Translations under genes and position numbers: made by a program
The notes under the pieces: generated by a model
Databases searched by the model: none
What the model was told of the DNA's origin: nothing
Seen by the model: the letters and a program-made list of their open reading frames with translations, nothing else
Shown here: one piece after another, positions 21,943 to 33,922 of the stretch
How positions within the stretch are numbered: position 1 is the first letter of the stretch
How the letters are laid out: every line of letters begins with the position of its first letter
Assembly (NCBI GenBank): GCA_016110215.1
Contig: JADWQD010000014.1
Coordinates: 434,001 to 498,000 of the forward strand
Length of the DNA: 64,000 bases
Origin: Capronia americana
Lineage: Eukaryota; Ascomycota; Eurotiomycetes; Chaetothyriales; Herpotrichiellaceae
Reading direction: 5' to 3'

Positions 21943-23976
21943 TCACAGTCTGGCCCTCTCCGGTTCATCCCTGACCCTCAACCCTCTATCCTTGCCCTCC
22001 TTATCCTTCACCTTGAGGATCCTCCTCAACAACTTCCCCGTCGGACTCTTGGGCACCTGGCTGGTGAACTCAACCTCCACGATCCACTTGTACCTTACCT
22101 TCCTGTCGCGGACGAACTGCAACAGCCGTCTGCCGACCTCTTCGCTCTCGCGCACGCCCTGCCGGAGGACGACGTACGCCTTCGGTTTCTCCCCCGCGTA
22201 CTCGTCCGGGATGCCGAGCACGGCACAGTCCTCCACGTCGGGGTGTCCGAGGAGGAGATCCTCCAGCTCGGCCGGCGGCACCTGCAGGCCCTTGACCTTG
22301 ATCATCTCCTTGATCCGATCTTCGATGTGGATGAGGCCTTCGGCGTCGAAGTGGCCCACGTCGCCGGTGTGGAAGAATCCGTCCTTGTCGAACGTCTCGG
22401 CCGTCGCGGCCGGGTTGTCGAGGTAGGCCATCGCGATCTGGGGTCCTCGCGCCAGGATCTCGCCCGTCTGGCCGACGTCGAGCTCGCGCCCCGTCGTCAA
22501 GTCAATCACTTTGGCCTCCGTGTTCGGGACGAGCAGGCCGCCCGTGGTCGCGTACTTGTAGTCGTAGTGGCTGGGCGGGTGCGCCGTGATGCAGGCCGTG
22601 CTCTCCGTCGCGCCGTACCCTTGCCGGAACCCCGTCCAGGGGAACTTCTTCTGCAGGAGCGCGATGATCTCCGGGGAGATGGGCGCCGAGCCGGAAGACC
22701 ACCGCTCCACGTGTCGGAGGTCGTAGTCGTCGACGATCTTGTCGCGCACGAGGCGGATGATGATGGGCGGCACGAGAATCAGTTCTTTGATCCGAAACTC
22801 CACGATCGCCTGCAGCATCGACGGCATGGTGAAAGACGGCAGCATGACCGAGTCGCCGTTCATGAAGATCGGGTACGTGCAGAAGCGGACCAGGCCGGTG
22901 ACTTGGGGCAGGCGCAAGGTCAGTCGTAGCCCTGAACAAAGATGGCTCAGCAAGACGGAAAGCACGTACTGTGGAAGAGCGGCATCACCGCCAGAATCTT
23001 ATAACCCCCCGGCGCCTGGATTGCCCTGAGCTGATGACACTGCCCGATGACATTGTGGTGCGAAAGCATGACCTGTACCGAGTGAGTAAGTATTTAATAC
23101 TTCTCATCATCATCCACTGCTCCTGCTGCTGTGTCTGGATCCATGTCCATGTTCTGCTATCACTTACCGCCTTAGGCAACCCGGTCGTCCCACTACTGAA
23201 GTTCAAATAGCCGCAGATCTCCTTATTCGTCTTCCCCCTCGGGATCCGGTACGGCGGGTCGGGCGCATACCTGGAGCCCCGTTCCATCAAGCCCTGTATA
23301 CTCGGATGGCCCTCACTTTGACCTTCCAACAAGAAAACACGTTCATGAGGGACCCCCGCATTTCGAGCCGCCGCAAGCGCCACCTCCAAGGAAGACGGCA
23401 ACGTGATGAGGATCTTGCTCTTGGCGATCTTGAGTGCGTAGGTCATCTCCTCGACATTATATGCTGGGGACGCGCCGTTGACTCGTCCGCCTATGCGCCA
23501 GGCTGGTTAGTCGGCGATCCCTTTTTGCCGTGTACACGAAGAGTCAAGCGCCCAAAGTTCGGGAGGGTGAGAAAGTCCATACCGGCTCGAATGACGGCCC
23601 ACATCGCAACGGGGTACCATATCGTGTTGGTGCTGAACAACGAGACCGTGTCGCCGGGCTGGAGTCCATATTCCTTCACTAGGGCCGTGCTCAACTGAGT
23701 CGCCTTTGTCTTGACGGCCGCCCAGTCGAGGCGTTCCTTCGTGATGGCGTTGACATACCCGGCCAGTGGTTCGCGGGGAGTCTTGTACAGGGGCGAGAAT
23801 TCCCCAGGCTCGAAGAGCCATTCCCATGTTGAGATGTTCTCGGGAACTGTGGCGTCGTGGATAATTAGCGTCACACATACGCTGTGGCCTTTGTTGCCTG
23901 TGCCCTTTTGTTCATAGAGGTAGGGGCATTTTTGCTTACTATCTAACCGCGGATGAGGCGACTTGAGCAGGACCAT
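21943..23976 (-). CDS. 4-coumarate-CoA-ligase-like acyl-CoA synthetase with C-terminal PTS1
   Basis: Five exons: 23976-23940, 23846-23583, 23490-23168, 23072-22970, 22901-21943 (561 aa); introns 93, 92, 95 and 68 nt. Splice sites were chosen because they rebuild family motifs: KSPHPRLD-IPENISTWEWLF at the first junction, LPKA-VMLSHHN at the third and MPLFH-ITGLV at the fourth. The AMP-binding signature SSGTTGLPKA is at residues 199-208; later blocks are GYGATEST, GPQIAMAYLDNP, FFHTGDVG and KGLQVPPAELE with the catalytic PTGK lysine. The enzyme adenylates a carboxylic acid and transfers it to CoA. The last three residues, ARL, fit the type 1 peroxisomal targeting signal, as in many fungal 4CL-like enzymes that activate aromatic or medium-chain acids for beta-oxidation. 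Substrate unknown. Confidence 0.9.
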
Positions 23977-24271
23977 GCTGTAACCTTAGGACTTGACAAC
24001 GCCAACACCGCACCCTACAGTCCGTGAGCCTGGCAAGGAATAGGAGCAGAAACGTGAAGGCTTGGGAGCGACATAGCCGGATATATCGGCCATGACACCG
24101 CACGATGCCGGCTCCGCAGTATGGGGTGGGAGTGATGCGGAGAGATCGACTGCATCGGTACTCAATGCCTCGGCTACGGTGGATCTGCTCCATCCTGGTC
24201 GCTGGCCGTGTCGTACCCAGTTGTCCATACGTAGCTAGTCGACACTTGCGCCGGCTCCGGTGTCTCGTGGC

Positions 24272-27200
24272 TCAAGCTCCAACTGCAGGAGACTGGCTGG
24301 CACTCCCGAGGCTCTGGCCGAAGCCCATTCCAAACTCCATGCGCCGTCCGCCGACGGCTGCACCGATGCCCAAGTCCCTCGCCCTCGTCACAAACAGGTT
24401 GAAGTCGACCTTGGGGCCATCATGCCATTCGCCTTCGTCATCACGCTCCCTCGCAGCGGGCACATTTTCGCCGCTGACAATGCAAAGCACGGTCATGCCG
24501 CGTCTATACTTCAGGCCGCTGAGCAACTTTGGCGTGATGAGGAAGTACTGGCTGCCTCCATCGTCCGCAGCGATATCAACCATCCTGCCATGAACCATTC
24601 GCTCGTTCCGTGGGTCCATACCCTGATTGATCTCATCCACCACTCGAAACGGAGCGCGACTGAGACTCTGCAGGGCCATGAGGTAGAAGATCGTGCTGAC
24701 TGCTCTCTCACCCCCCGACTGTCGATGGCTGTCTAGCAGACTGAGCGGCTCCGACTCGCGGAACTTGACGCTGATTTCGATCGACCACTTCTCGAAATCG
24801 AGCCCGTTTTCCGAACCCCCATTTTCCTCTGTGCACTCGTCAGGGTCGTCGGATGATGCCTTGTGTACGGCCACCTGACCCGCACAGCCAATTCTCGCGA
24901 ACGAGTCAGAGAATGCGTCGTTGATTTGAGCAACAATCTCGTCGAGGCGAGGTTCCCACCTGTCTCGCACCTTCTTGATGTCACGGCTGAATCCTGCCTG
25001 GCGTTCGTTGGCATCCTGGACTTGGGCTTGCAAGGTCTCAATGTCTCGAGCCCGCCGCTCGAATTCTGCAATCGTCTGTGTATTACCTCCCTCTGTCAAC
25101 TCCAGCTTGGCCTTTTCAGCATCAATTTCGGCCTCCAGATTTTCCGGCGTATTTAATGACTGGCACACGTGCTCTAAAAGCTCGTTAAAGCTGTCATCAC
25201 CGTCTCTGGCCAGTCTCTTCGCCTCGTTGGCCACTATCATGGCCTCGTTTTTGGACCTCAGAGCGAGATCATGCTGTTGTCGGTACATCTCAGTCGCGGT
25301 GTTCTTTTCGGCTTCTTTCTGCTGGATGGCTTGAACAACCTCGTTGTTCTGGGCTGTTGCAACCTGGAGGTCGGACACGGCCTCGACCAGGATGACATCC
25401 GCCTCAAGAAGCCTGGCGGTTTTGGACTTGACCTCTCGTGCTGCCGCCGCAAATTCCAGGACAGCCTCGGTTTTGGCAACGAGCAAGCCGTCGAGGTCCT
25501 TCTGTATCCCATTGATGCGGGCACCCACTCCATGTATGGACTCGCGCAGCATCTTGATGGACTCTTCCTTGGTCTGAATCTCTACATCCAGTCTGTCATA
25601 TTGCACACGCGCGTTCTGGATTGCCTCCTTCTCCTCTTTCTTGGCATTTATCTCACCTATTATTTGCTTTTTTTGGACCTCCAATTGCTTGATCTGATTT
25701 ACAACATCTGAGAATTCCGCGTGAATCGCTGCCGCCTCACCTCTGGCTTCATTTAGATCTCGTTGAAGTGCAGCCTTTCGGCCCAAGTCAACAGGCTGGT
25801 CCGTCCAGTATCTCGCGCGGCGGACGTCTTGGACTCGGGCGGAGTAGCCAGCAGCGCCATATTCCCTACGTCTCAGGAAGTGGTATACCTTTTGCCCGGC
25901 GACATAACTCTGGATATCTGTCTTTCCGATCTCGTCATGCTGCTGTTGAGTAGGCTCTTTGGAGCTTATGCCGCAGCGGTGCAGGCCTTTTTCAACACAG
26001 AGTTGGGCAAGAACCGCGACTGGGCCTTGCAGACAATCAAGCGCCCATCCACTCAAGCCAAGGTTTTGCATTTGTTCCGGTGACACAGGTGGACGGAACT
26101 GATCCAGACTGCCGTTGCTGCGTTCACGAAGACTGACATCGTGGAGGCCCAGCCCTCCGTCGGCTGTTGATCCGACCAGCTTCTTCTGCAGGAGGTGGAA
26201 GTCGGCCGTATTTTGGGCAGTGATGAACTTGAAGTCAGTCTGCTGCAGGATCGATTCAATAGCATCAGCCATGCGTGGATCCTTGAGCGAGCACTCCACG
26301 ATTGGCGGGCCGTAGACATGTTGGGTGAACTGATCTTGGTTCTTCTGGATCCAGTCCCAAGCCTTCCACGTAGCTTCGGACAGCTCCTTCAGCTTCTCCT
26401 CTTGTTGATTAGCATGGCTTCCGAAAGTTTCCAGTCTCGCGGCAAGGTCTTTGGCGTCGTCTCTTCGTTTCACGCCGCGCTCGCGCAGGTCTATTTTGCG
26501 TGGCTCCAGTTCGTTACTTTTCTGCTGGAGTGCAGCCACACGACCTCTCAGCACCTGCATCTCGTTCGTCAGGCCTGTAACGTCGAAGTTCTCCGGTGCT
26601 TCAGCCTTCTTTCTTTTGAGATCTCGTACTTTGTTTTGCTCTTGAGCGATGGTGTTCTTGTTCTTGCTCACCGCCGCCTTCTCCGCTTCGATCTGGGTAG
26701 ACTTTTCTTTCATGTCATCATCAAGTTTCATGATTTCTTTGGTTTTCTTCTCGCATTCCTGCAGACTAGCCTTCAACTCTGTCTCGCACCTGTTTTTGAA
26801 CGCCCTGGCCCCCGCTTCGTACTCCTCCTTTGAGCGCAGCTTCGCCAGCGTTGGCGCAGATGCAGACTTCAAATGCTTTAGCTCTTGCGTGATAGCCTGG
26901 GCGCGCTCTTTGGCTTCCTGAGATATTGTCTTGGCTGCTTGATACCGAAGGATCGCACGAGACTGTTCCAATCTGTCCAATCTCAATTTGACTTTTGCTC
27001 TCTCCCTCAACCGCTCCACCTCGGGCCGCTGTCCCTCTTGTCTACTCTGCAGGTGCGCAAGTTGAGCACGGGCGTCTTTGTCGTTCTTCATGGCTTTGCT
27101 CTGTTCTTTACGTAACCGTTTCAATTCATCATGAAGATTGGTCATCTCCGGTCCGGCCACAGCTCGTTGGGTGCTGGCGAGAAGATCCACGGGACTCATC

Positions 27201-27950
27201 ATGGCAAACTCCACAACCTTGTCTTGAGGCAGGAATTGACAGAGGTTGTCGATCTGAATATTGAAGCTGTTTGCCAAGGCCTGGACTTCTCTACCCACCG
27301 ACTGCTTCCCATTGATGAAGTATGTAGACTGGTTTCCCTCTCTTTTAATGACTCTTGTGATGACTGGATTCTTTCGCATCGAGGGTTTCCGCTGCAGTTC
27401 AATCTCCATGGTGGCCTCGCGGCAGCCGTGCTTCACAAACTCCGCAGGTTCTTTGGCACGTCCAAGGTGCTGTCAAGCATGAGCCAGATGATCACGCAAA
27501 CAAGAGCAGCCAACTTACCTTGGGTGGCCATCCCAGCCCAAGACATATAGCGCAGACAAGCGTACTCTTTCCGGTACCGTTTGGACCGATTACCATGTTC
27601 AGATTCGGTCCAGGGAAGAACTCTGCAGACGTGTACGTGACGAAGTTGGTTAATTTGACACGAACGATGGCACCAGGCTGATGACCTGATCGAACCGCAA
27701 CGTTGCCATTGCTGGGGCCGGGGGTGGCCTGAGGTTTGCGCACTGGCGGCGTAGAGTTAGCTATCCGAGGCCTTCGTTCCGTAGCAGAGGAGGAAGAAGA
27801 GTCATCTGCTTCATCATCGTTATCGTCGATGTTGGCACTCCTTCGAATACGTTTCCTGTCGTTTGGCGCAGTGGAGGCAGGCGTGTTAGGCCGAGACTCC
27901 TCGTCATCAGAATCCGACGTTCCTGAACGACGACGTCCTCGGGAAGTCAT
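24272..27950 (-). CDS. smc5: SMC5, structural maintenance of chromosomes protein 5
   Basis: Two exons, 27950-27519 and 27469-24272, with a 49-nt intron, giving 1209 aa. Walker A is GPNGTGKST at residues 122-130. The signature region SGGERAVSTIFYLMALQ, followed by VVDEINQGMDPRNERMV (Walker B/D loop), is diagnostic of SMC5 rather than SMC1-4 or SMC6. Between them lie two long coiled coils around a hinge. The N-terminal 90 residues are disordered, acidic and Ser-rich. SMC5 pairs with SMC6 and the Nse proteins in a nuclear, DNA-binding complex for recombination repair, replication-fork stability and SUMO ligation. The intron sits right after the ATP-binding exon (CLGLGWPPK-HLGRAKEPAEFVKHG). The gene ends 295 bp from the start of the acyl-CoA ligase. 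Its promoter carries an MluI-box core and two inverted repeats. Confidence 0.96.
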
Positions 27951-28527
27951 GGCCGCCAATTTACCGCGCGCGTTCAGAACACTGGGTTGGAGAGAACGAG
28001 AGCGTCTTTGTCAAAGGATTTAAGTGGCACGGCGGACGTAAATCAGGCTCTCAACTCCCACTGCCGAAGTTTGTCCAGCGGAAGGTGACGCGTGGCGCGT
28101 CAAAACGCGCCTACTGCCCGTCACGTGGGCGGGCAGTCAACACGTCGACGGGAAAGTGTTCGCTCAGTCGTGGAGCTCGCATTGTTACGATGAGATGTAC
28201 GAGGTACACCTTGTGAAATGGTCATATTGCTCTCTCCGACGCACACTTTTCGTTGTCGAGACTCTCAAACGCAGCCAACTTTTGAATATTCATATAAACT
28301 CCCGACACCTGGCCGAAATACCGGACTGCCAAGTACTGATACATACTGACGTGAGTCCTGTCCCGTCGCCTGCTGTGAGCTCCTTCTCCTGCCACAAATA
28401 GCGTCTCAGTGAAATCAACCCCTTTCTCCTATATTATACCTTCACACATGGGTATCTCTGATTGCTAATCGAACCTCTAACAAACAACAAAAGATGGGAC
28501 GCCGTCGAGCCACAGCCAATAGGTCGA
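27951..28527. other. promoter region of SMC5
   Basis: 577 bp between the SMC5 start and the RAX1 stop. Contains the inverted-repeat element at 28088-28136 and no gene. Confidence 0.6.
28088..28136. promoter_or_regulatory. MluI-box core and two inverted repeats upstream of SMC5
   Basis: ACGCGT at 28088-28093 matches the core bound by MBF-type cell-cycle factors. It is followed by a perfect inverted repeat GGCGCGT-CAAA-ACGCGCC (28094-28111) and a second one, CTGCCCG-9 nt-CGGGCAG (28114-28136), whose spacer holds the E-box CACGTG. The elements lie about 140-190 bp upstream of the SMC5 ATG. Motif presence is seen; function is inferred. Confidence 0.5.
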
Positions 28528-30102
28528 TCAGAAAAAGTTCCCGCGTGGTACCTGGTGTAAGTGGTTAGATATGACAGACCACATCCAAGAGGCAAGTGCA
28601 CTTACAGCCAGAAAAATTGCGGTGGTGATGGCTCCGACAATGAAAGCTGTAAGGAGCGCTTGTACAAAAATGGTGTCTTGGATCTGTCGCAATGCTGGCT
28701 CCTGAATCCAGACTTCTCTGTCGAAGATCTTGCGGACGATGTTGCGCTTCTCGTATTTGGCCACCCAAGGCTCATCCTCGTAGCTGTTGGACGAGCCCAG
28801 GCTGTCGAATGAATCTTTCTGCGACTTGTATTCAGAGGAACCTTGGTCTTCGTCGCCAAAGAGCTCCCATGGCCGAAGGTGTCTGTGATGCATGCCGTGC
28901 AGAACCTGTATTGTCAGCCAAGATCGTCGATGGAAAAGGGAAACTGGTGGTGCCTTACCACACACATGCCCTTCCAAGCAGCAAACAGGGTCGCAACACC
29001 GATGAAGAGCCCAAGAAAAGCTAGCGCCCTCCATCCACGGTTGGCCGAGCTGAGAGTGATGACGATGGCGTACACGATACCACCAACAATGCCAGCGACA
29101 CCCAAGAACCGTGCGAAGGCCTGTCTCGGTTTATTGCCATTGCAGATTGTCCATCGGATGAAGTTCGGGTGTGCTTGATGACGGAGGGTCCATTCCACCG
29201 TGGCAATGACATCGCGGAACGCTGAAGGGTGAGTCGTGACGGAGAGCGCTTTGAGCAGAACCGCCTTTTCTTTGGCTGACAAGTTGAGCAAGCGAGAGCC
29301 GCCATCGGCAAGGTAGGTGGCAATGATTCGAGAAATCTCTTCACGAAATGGTTGGACGGTGACTGGGAGCATTGTTAGCGTACGGAGTCTGACAGTGGAA
29401 TGAGTGGCATACAAGGCTGAAGAGCTCCAGCTTCTTCGAAGGCTGCCGCAGTCCTCTTGCTATGGTCGATGGTCCCAGGCCGAAGGGTGGTTGCATCGTC
29501 GCTGTAGCCGATGGTAGACGGAACCATACTGTCGTGATCGGTGGCTGAAGCAGAAGGGGTTCGCGGAGGAGTATTGAATGGGTTAGGAGCGGGCTCAGGG
29601 ATGCCTGCTTTGGTGCTGGGATCGAAGTCGGTTCCTTTCAACACAGCCGCGGCACTGCTTGCAATTTTCTTTGGGAGCTTTTCCTTCTCGGCCGTGTTCT
29701 TTTCCGCTAACGCCTGTTCAGTGGTCCATTCAGGAGCCAATTTCTTCTGGCTCTCTGGAAGGTCTTCAAAGCGCTTGCAATAGTCTCTGTACCACAGATA
29801 GAACTGGAGGTTCTCGGCGTCATATTCGATGTACCGGAGAAAATCCATGAATTCACGTGTGGTCACGGGCTGTAGAATGGAGTCAGGTCAACAAGTCTTG
29901 TCCCAGTTTGCAAAGGCAATCTATGACTTACTGGACATGTTGCGCCGCTGATGATCCGGTCGAAGGACAACGCGTCTGGGATTCCATAAGGGCAGCTTGT
30001 GTTGGAGTTGATCGACTCAACTCGACCACCTTCCTCCGATTCGATTGAGTCGCGCGAGGACGAGACATAGGCCGGGCGGCGGTAGGATAGTGAGAGAACC
30101 AT
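28528..30102 (-). CDS. rax1: RAX1-like RGS-domain membrane protein
   Basis: Five exons: 30102-29932, 29869-29413, 29362-28959, 28905-28606, 28551-28528 (451 aa); introns 62, 50, 53 and 54 nt. The split RGS-like domain begins with TTREFMDFLRYIEYDAENLQ and ends with VEWTLRHQAHPNFIRW, with a disordered Ser/Pro insert between (NPFNTPPRTPSASATD). Three membrane segments follow: GVAGIVGGIVYAIVITL, ALAFLGLFIGVATLFAAW and LLTAFIVGAITTAIFLAV. This is the layout of Rax1, which marks growth sites in yeast and affects growth, stress response and conidiation in Aspergillus. A short cytosolic region (PWELFGDED) is conserved. The last exon encodes only seven residues (VPRGNFF). The final intron has no stop and is a multiple of three, so retention would add 18 residues to the last membrane segment. 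Confidence 0.82.
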
Positions 30103-33100
30103 GGTGATTGAGTTTGCTGATCTACGTGGCAGACGTCGATGTGCTGGGGAACCGGAGCTTTTCTGAGAAGTTGTACACCGTATACACTGGATGGGTCGGC
30201 GACACGTGGAGGAGGATTAGCCACGCACGTTCCAGATGTCCTTGAACTTTGAGGAGCGGCTAAAACGTGGGAAAGTGAACGAAGCGGCGTCTGAGCGTGA
30301 GGCACTAGAAAGTGAGTTGAGCTTCGACCACTTTTGAGGAGGCAAGTGCGTCGCGTCGGCAAGTAAGATTAACGTCAAGGCCTTGTTGTGCGGCGTCCTC
30401 TCTATTCCTGCCACGGACTTGTGAAAGCTGTGGTAGAAGTCAAAGCGGCACTGTACAGAGACATGCGGGCATGAGGCAGGTTTATGTTCTACAGGTCATA
30501 CCTGCTAAATCTCATGTCAGGTTGACTTGCGTGGAGATGCAGAGGTGGCCGCCACCTCGCCAGGTCCGGGAGACGCTCTGGCGAATGAACGAGAAGGCAC
30601 CACAAATGCTCTGGCAGGGGAAACACATGCGATGAAGCGGTGATAGGTGCAGCCAAGGATGCTGTGCCTGTCAAGGGAGACGCACAGACAGACCTTCAGC
30701 AACGGAGCTCCAGAGGTGGCTGCGATGTGCAGGGGTTCGACTGGAGGCTAAGGGGCGGCAGCCCATGTCGGTGGACAAAAAGGTCAATTCGCAGTGGTTG
30801 AAAAGTCCGGAGCAGCCAGGACGACGGCATGAGCGATGGACTTGGGAAAAGACAGAAACCCAGAAACCGCTGTCAAGTGTTGACTGTTCAACGATTGATC
30901 AGGAAAGGGATCGGCTCGCCCGCATCTGCATCGGCCTTCACTCGCTAAGCTAGGCGTGATGGTGGGGAGGTGGCGTCCAGTCTGCTGCAGCTTTTGACTG
31001 TCAATTGAAAAGCCACCTGCACTAAACTCAGACCTCAGTTGTCGATTCGCGTCATCGCCTCGTGTCTCCCTTTCAAACTCAACTGATCCCCGCCTTCGAC
31101 TTTGCTCCTGCTCCGTGATCTCTTGAATCATCATGTTGCTTGAGGTGTTGTTCCAGACCTTCGCCCAGGCCAATCTCAGGGTACTAATGGAGCCTTGAAC
31201 TTGCTGTCTTACGCTGGAAACATCGGTGAATAACCTAGATAGCCTCGGGGTTGGTACTTTCGCGTATCAGGCGAAGGAGGCGTTGAGCTACCAAGAAACA
31301 CATGCAAGCCCGACCAATTTTCCCCATGTTGTACGAGAACTGCTACGTACTCATATCTCAACTAGTTACAGAGCGGTGTTTAGAGACTACCGGGGTGCCA
31401 GGTGCCGTCCACTAAACATCATGAACAGTAGTGCGGGCCAGCGTGTGACAGTTAGCTCCATTCAGGAACAGGCACAGGCCGCATCTTGGCCTTCCCAAAA
31501 CGTGCAAATTTCAGTTCATGGCACCCGTCAGCGGCAATTCTTCCCCAGTCCGCTCTCACCAATCACTGTCTCGCTGTCTCCGTCCCAGGCTTTGTTTGGT
31601 TTTTCGCGAGCCTGACCGTGTCCCTTCTACGCACCTGACCTACCCAGGAATTTCGCTAAGGACACTCAGACAGTAACGACAGAGTACCTCGTAGATTGAT
31701 ACCATCTGCACAGAGAATTCAAGCGCAGCGGTGGTGTGCATGTGGTGCTGGACAAACACGCCTGCTTGGGGATGCTCCTCTCAGCGTGGTGGATTCCCGC
31801 CCTGGTGGGACCGAGATAGGCGATCGAGCCAAAAAAAACTGTCTCCACGCTGATAGAGAAGTGAGATTCCCGACCCTTGGCATCCCGCACCTTCTCCTTG
31901 TAGCGTTGGGTGATCTCAACAACCCCTGAGCGATGCAACTCTGAAGCGAGCAAAGCTGGACTTTTGCGCAAGGGATATCGAACCCGCAGTTCATTCGACC
32001 GTGAATATCGTTCCAGTGGCCTCGACCTGCAGCTGCCAAAGCCTGAAGAAGCCACATATCGGTACTAACTGTGCCTCTCTTGTGCGACATGTCAGAAGTG
32101 ACACGTTCCCTGAGGGCTGGCATCCACGATACTTGACTCGCACATAACAAATATTTGTACGACAGCGTGGTGGCAAGGAACCAACCCTCTGGCTTCCGAA
32201 CTGATCTCGAGGGAATCGGCTAGGGCTTTACATCCGAATAGAAATTCGCCTTCGCTCCACAGCACCTCGGACCCGATGCATCTCGATTCAATCCTGTTGC
32301 CGTGAGCTTGCATCTCGCAGCTCGACCGGACGGTCTACTTTACATAGGTAGCCTAGGCTCAACTGGTCCAGCTGCGTCTGTTCGTAGTCGTGGCACAGCA
32401 ATTAAATCTCATGCACCGACTCTACATTTGTCCCTGGACCGGATACAATCGTCCCGCAGGTGTTAGCCCAGGCACACGTGGAGACTTTTGGTCAGGATGT
32501 CGTGTATTTCTCTCGCACCTTCTTCTTTAGTGCGTGTTTGGGCGAGTGGGCCCATCAACATCATGAACCGCAATCAAATTCTCGCCAAATTCCCCTTTTC
32601 TGACCCGTGCTTCTCCACCACAACCCCAGACGGTGTGAAAGCGTGGCAAACTCACTTGGCTTCCGGGGTGGCCATCCTTCAGAGTTCGCCAAGCGTTGAC
32701 ACCTACACAACACATGGCAGACCCGTATGCAAGGAGCTCAGGCTTTACGTAGTAGGTATCCTACTCGTATTCAACTGCGTTCAGCATGCAAGGGTGCATC
32801 TCAAATGATCAAGTCAGGCCTAACAGTGTGGAAGATTCCCACGTCTCGTCCGAGGTTTCTCGGTGCCAAAGCATTGATGAGCCAACCTCGACACATTCAC
32901 CTTAACCTTGCTCCTAACAACAACATCAATACAGCAAAGAAGCGCCAGAATAGCAGACAAAGCCACCGTTGTTCGTTCCATGATTACTAGATACTATTCT
33001 TGGAATTCATTGTCCATCGCTACTGATAGTTCCTATTCTCTCAACAACAACAAAGGCCAGCTTCTTCATACTAGCGATGCTGTTGATTAGATATGAGTTG

Positions 33101-33250
33101 CGGGGTTCCCTTTCACTGCACAGATGTTATGAACAAAAGGAAAGTAGCAGCACCTTCGCTCGTGTTATTCCTAACTTCTTATTGCCCAATTACCTAGGAC
33201 AGACTAATTAGCCCTGAGACCCAAGGCCAGAACTGCTACTACACACCAAC
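30103..33250. other. 3.1 kb region without a supportable gene
   Basis: The part next to 30102 is the RAX1 promoter and leader. Many short frames exist (for example 30784-31173 minus, 31226-31615 plus, 31666-32055 minus), but none has a domain, repeats of coding composition or a splice partner. No tRNA was found; a B-box-like sequence on the minus strand at 31973-31987 has no matching stems. Confidence 0.5.
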
Positions 33251-33922
33251 ATGGCTGACTCGTGTGGACAACAAATCACTGTTACCGTGACCCAGACGAT
33301 TCTCCAGGGAGCTGCCACAAGAACCACCAATGGCCCAGCCAGCTCAGACCAAGGCATTCCCCTCTCCAGCTCTGCTTCTACTTCATCGGACGCCGACAGT
33401 GGTCCTATTTCGTCTGTTGCCTTTGGGTTTCTTCCAGTCTCCGTTTCCGATACTACACTGACAACTATGGCACCTGCCACCACCTTAACCTTGAATCTCG
33501 CTCATGCATCTTCCAGCTCGAGCACGAGCACTGTTTCAAGAGCCACCACCACATCGACAAAGTGCCCGAAGCCCACTGCCTCAGACGCCGCGGTATCGAG
33601 CGCATCAAAGCAGTCAACGCCACCTGGTACAATTGCTGGGGGCGTAATCGGTTCAATGGCAGGTCTAGCCTTGATCATCGCTCTTCTCCTTTATTGTTGC
33701 AGGCGAAAGCGGAAAATCACTTTCAAGCGCAAAGTGCAGAAATCTGACCAGGAAGACCAGTCGCATGTGCTGCGATCTATCAAGCAGGAAACGGATGAGG
33801 TCCTTCGGCAGCTTGAGCATACGCGGCAGAGTAAGCCTCTTCCCAGTCCACGTTCATTTGACTTCGGGCTCCCCAAGATACAGCATAGCACGAGCCCGGT
33901 AATGCCACAGCGGTGGATATGA
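33251..33922 (+). CDS. Ser/Thr-rich single-pass membrane protein
   Basis: 223 aa, single exon, ATG at 33251. Residues 1-125 are rich in Ser, Thr and Ala (SSSASTSSDAD, SSSSSTSTVSRATTTSTK) and should be heavily O-mannosylated. A membrane segment follows, GTIAGGVIGSMAGLALIIAL then LLYCC, with the stop-transfer RRKRK, and then a cytosolic tail of about 70 residues with a Pro/Ser-rich end. The layout (extracellular Ser/Thr stalk, GG.IGG-type span, basic stop) is that of mould proteins resembling the Wsc/Mid2 cell-wall sensors. There is no Cys-rich WSC domain. A cleavable signal peptide is not evident: the N-terminus (MADSCGQQITVTVTQTIL) has no clear hydrophobic core, so the true start may be in an upstream exon. 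No family name can be given. Confidence 0.68.
   Translation: MADSCGQQITVTVTQTILQGAATRTTNGPASSDQGIPLSSSASTSSDADSGPISSVAFGFLPVSVSDTTLTTMAPATTLTLNLAHASSSSSTSTVSRATTTSTKCPKPTASDAAVSSASKQSTPPGTIAGGVIGSMAGLALIIALLLYCCRRKRKITFKRKVQKSDQEDQSHVLRSIKQETDEVLRQLEHTRQSKPLPSPRSFDFGLPKIQHSTSPVMPQRWI

Noticed and set aside
21907..22929. 340-codon plus-strand frame over the acyl-CoA ligase
   Set aside because: Shadow of a well-recognised gene; composition is Arg/His/Val-rich and has no motif.
22901..22932. acceptor TTCAG at about 22932 for the last intron of the acyl-CoA ligase
   Set aside because: It would insert RLRLTLRLPQ into the conserved MPLFH-ITGLV block; the acceptor at 22902 restores the motif exactly.
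31973..31987. B-box-like GCGGGTTCGATATCC on the minus strand
   Set aside because: The T-stem does not pair, and no A-box is found at the required distance upstream.
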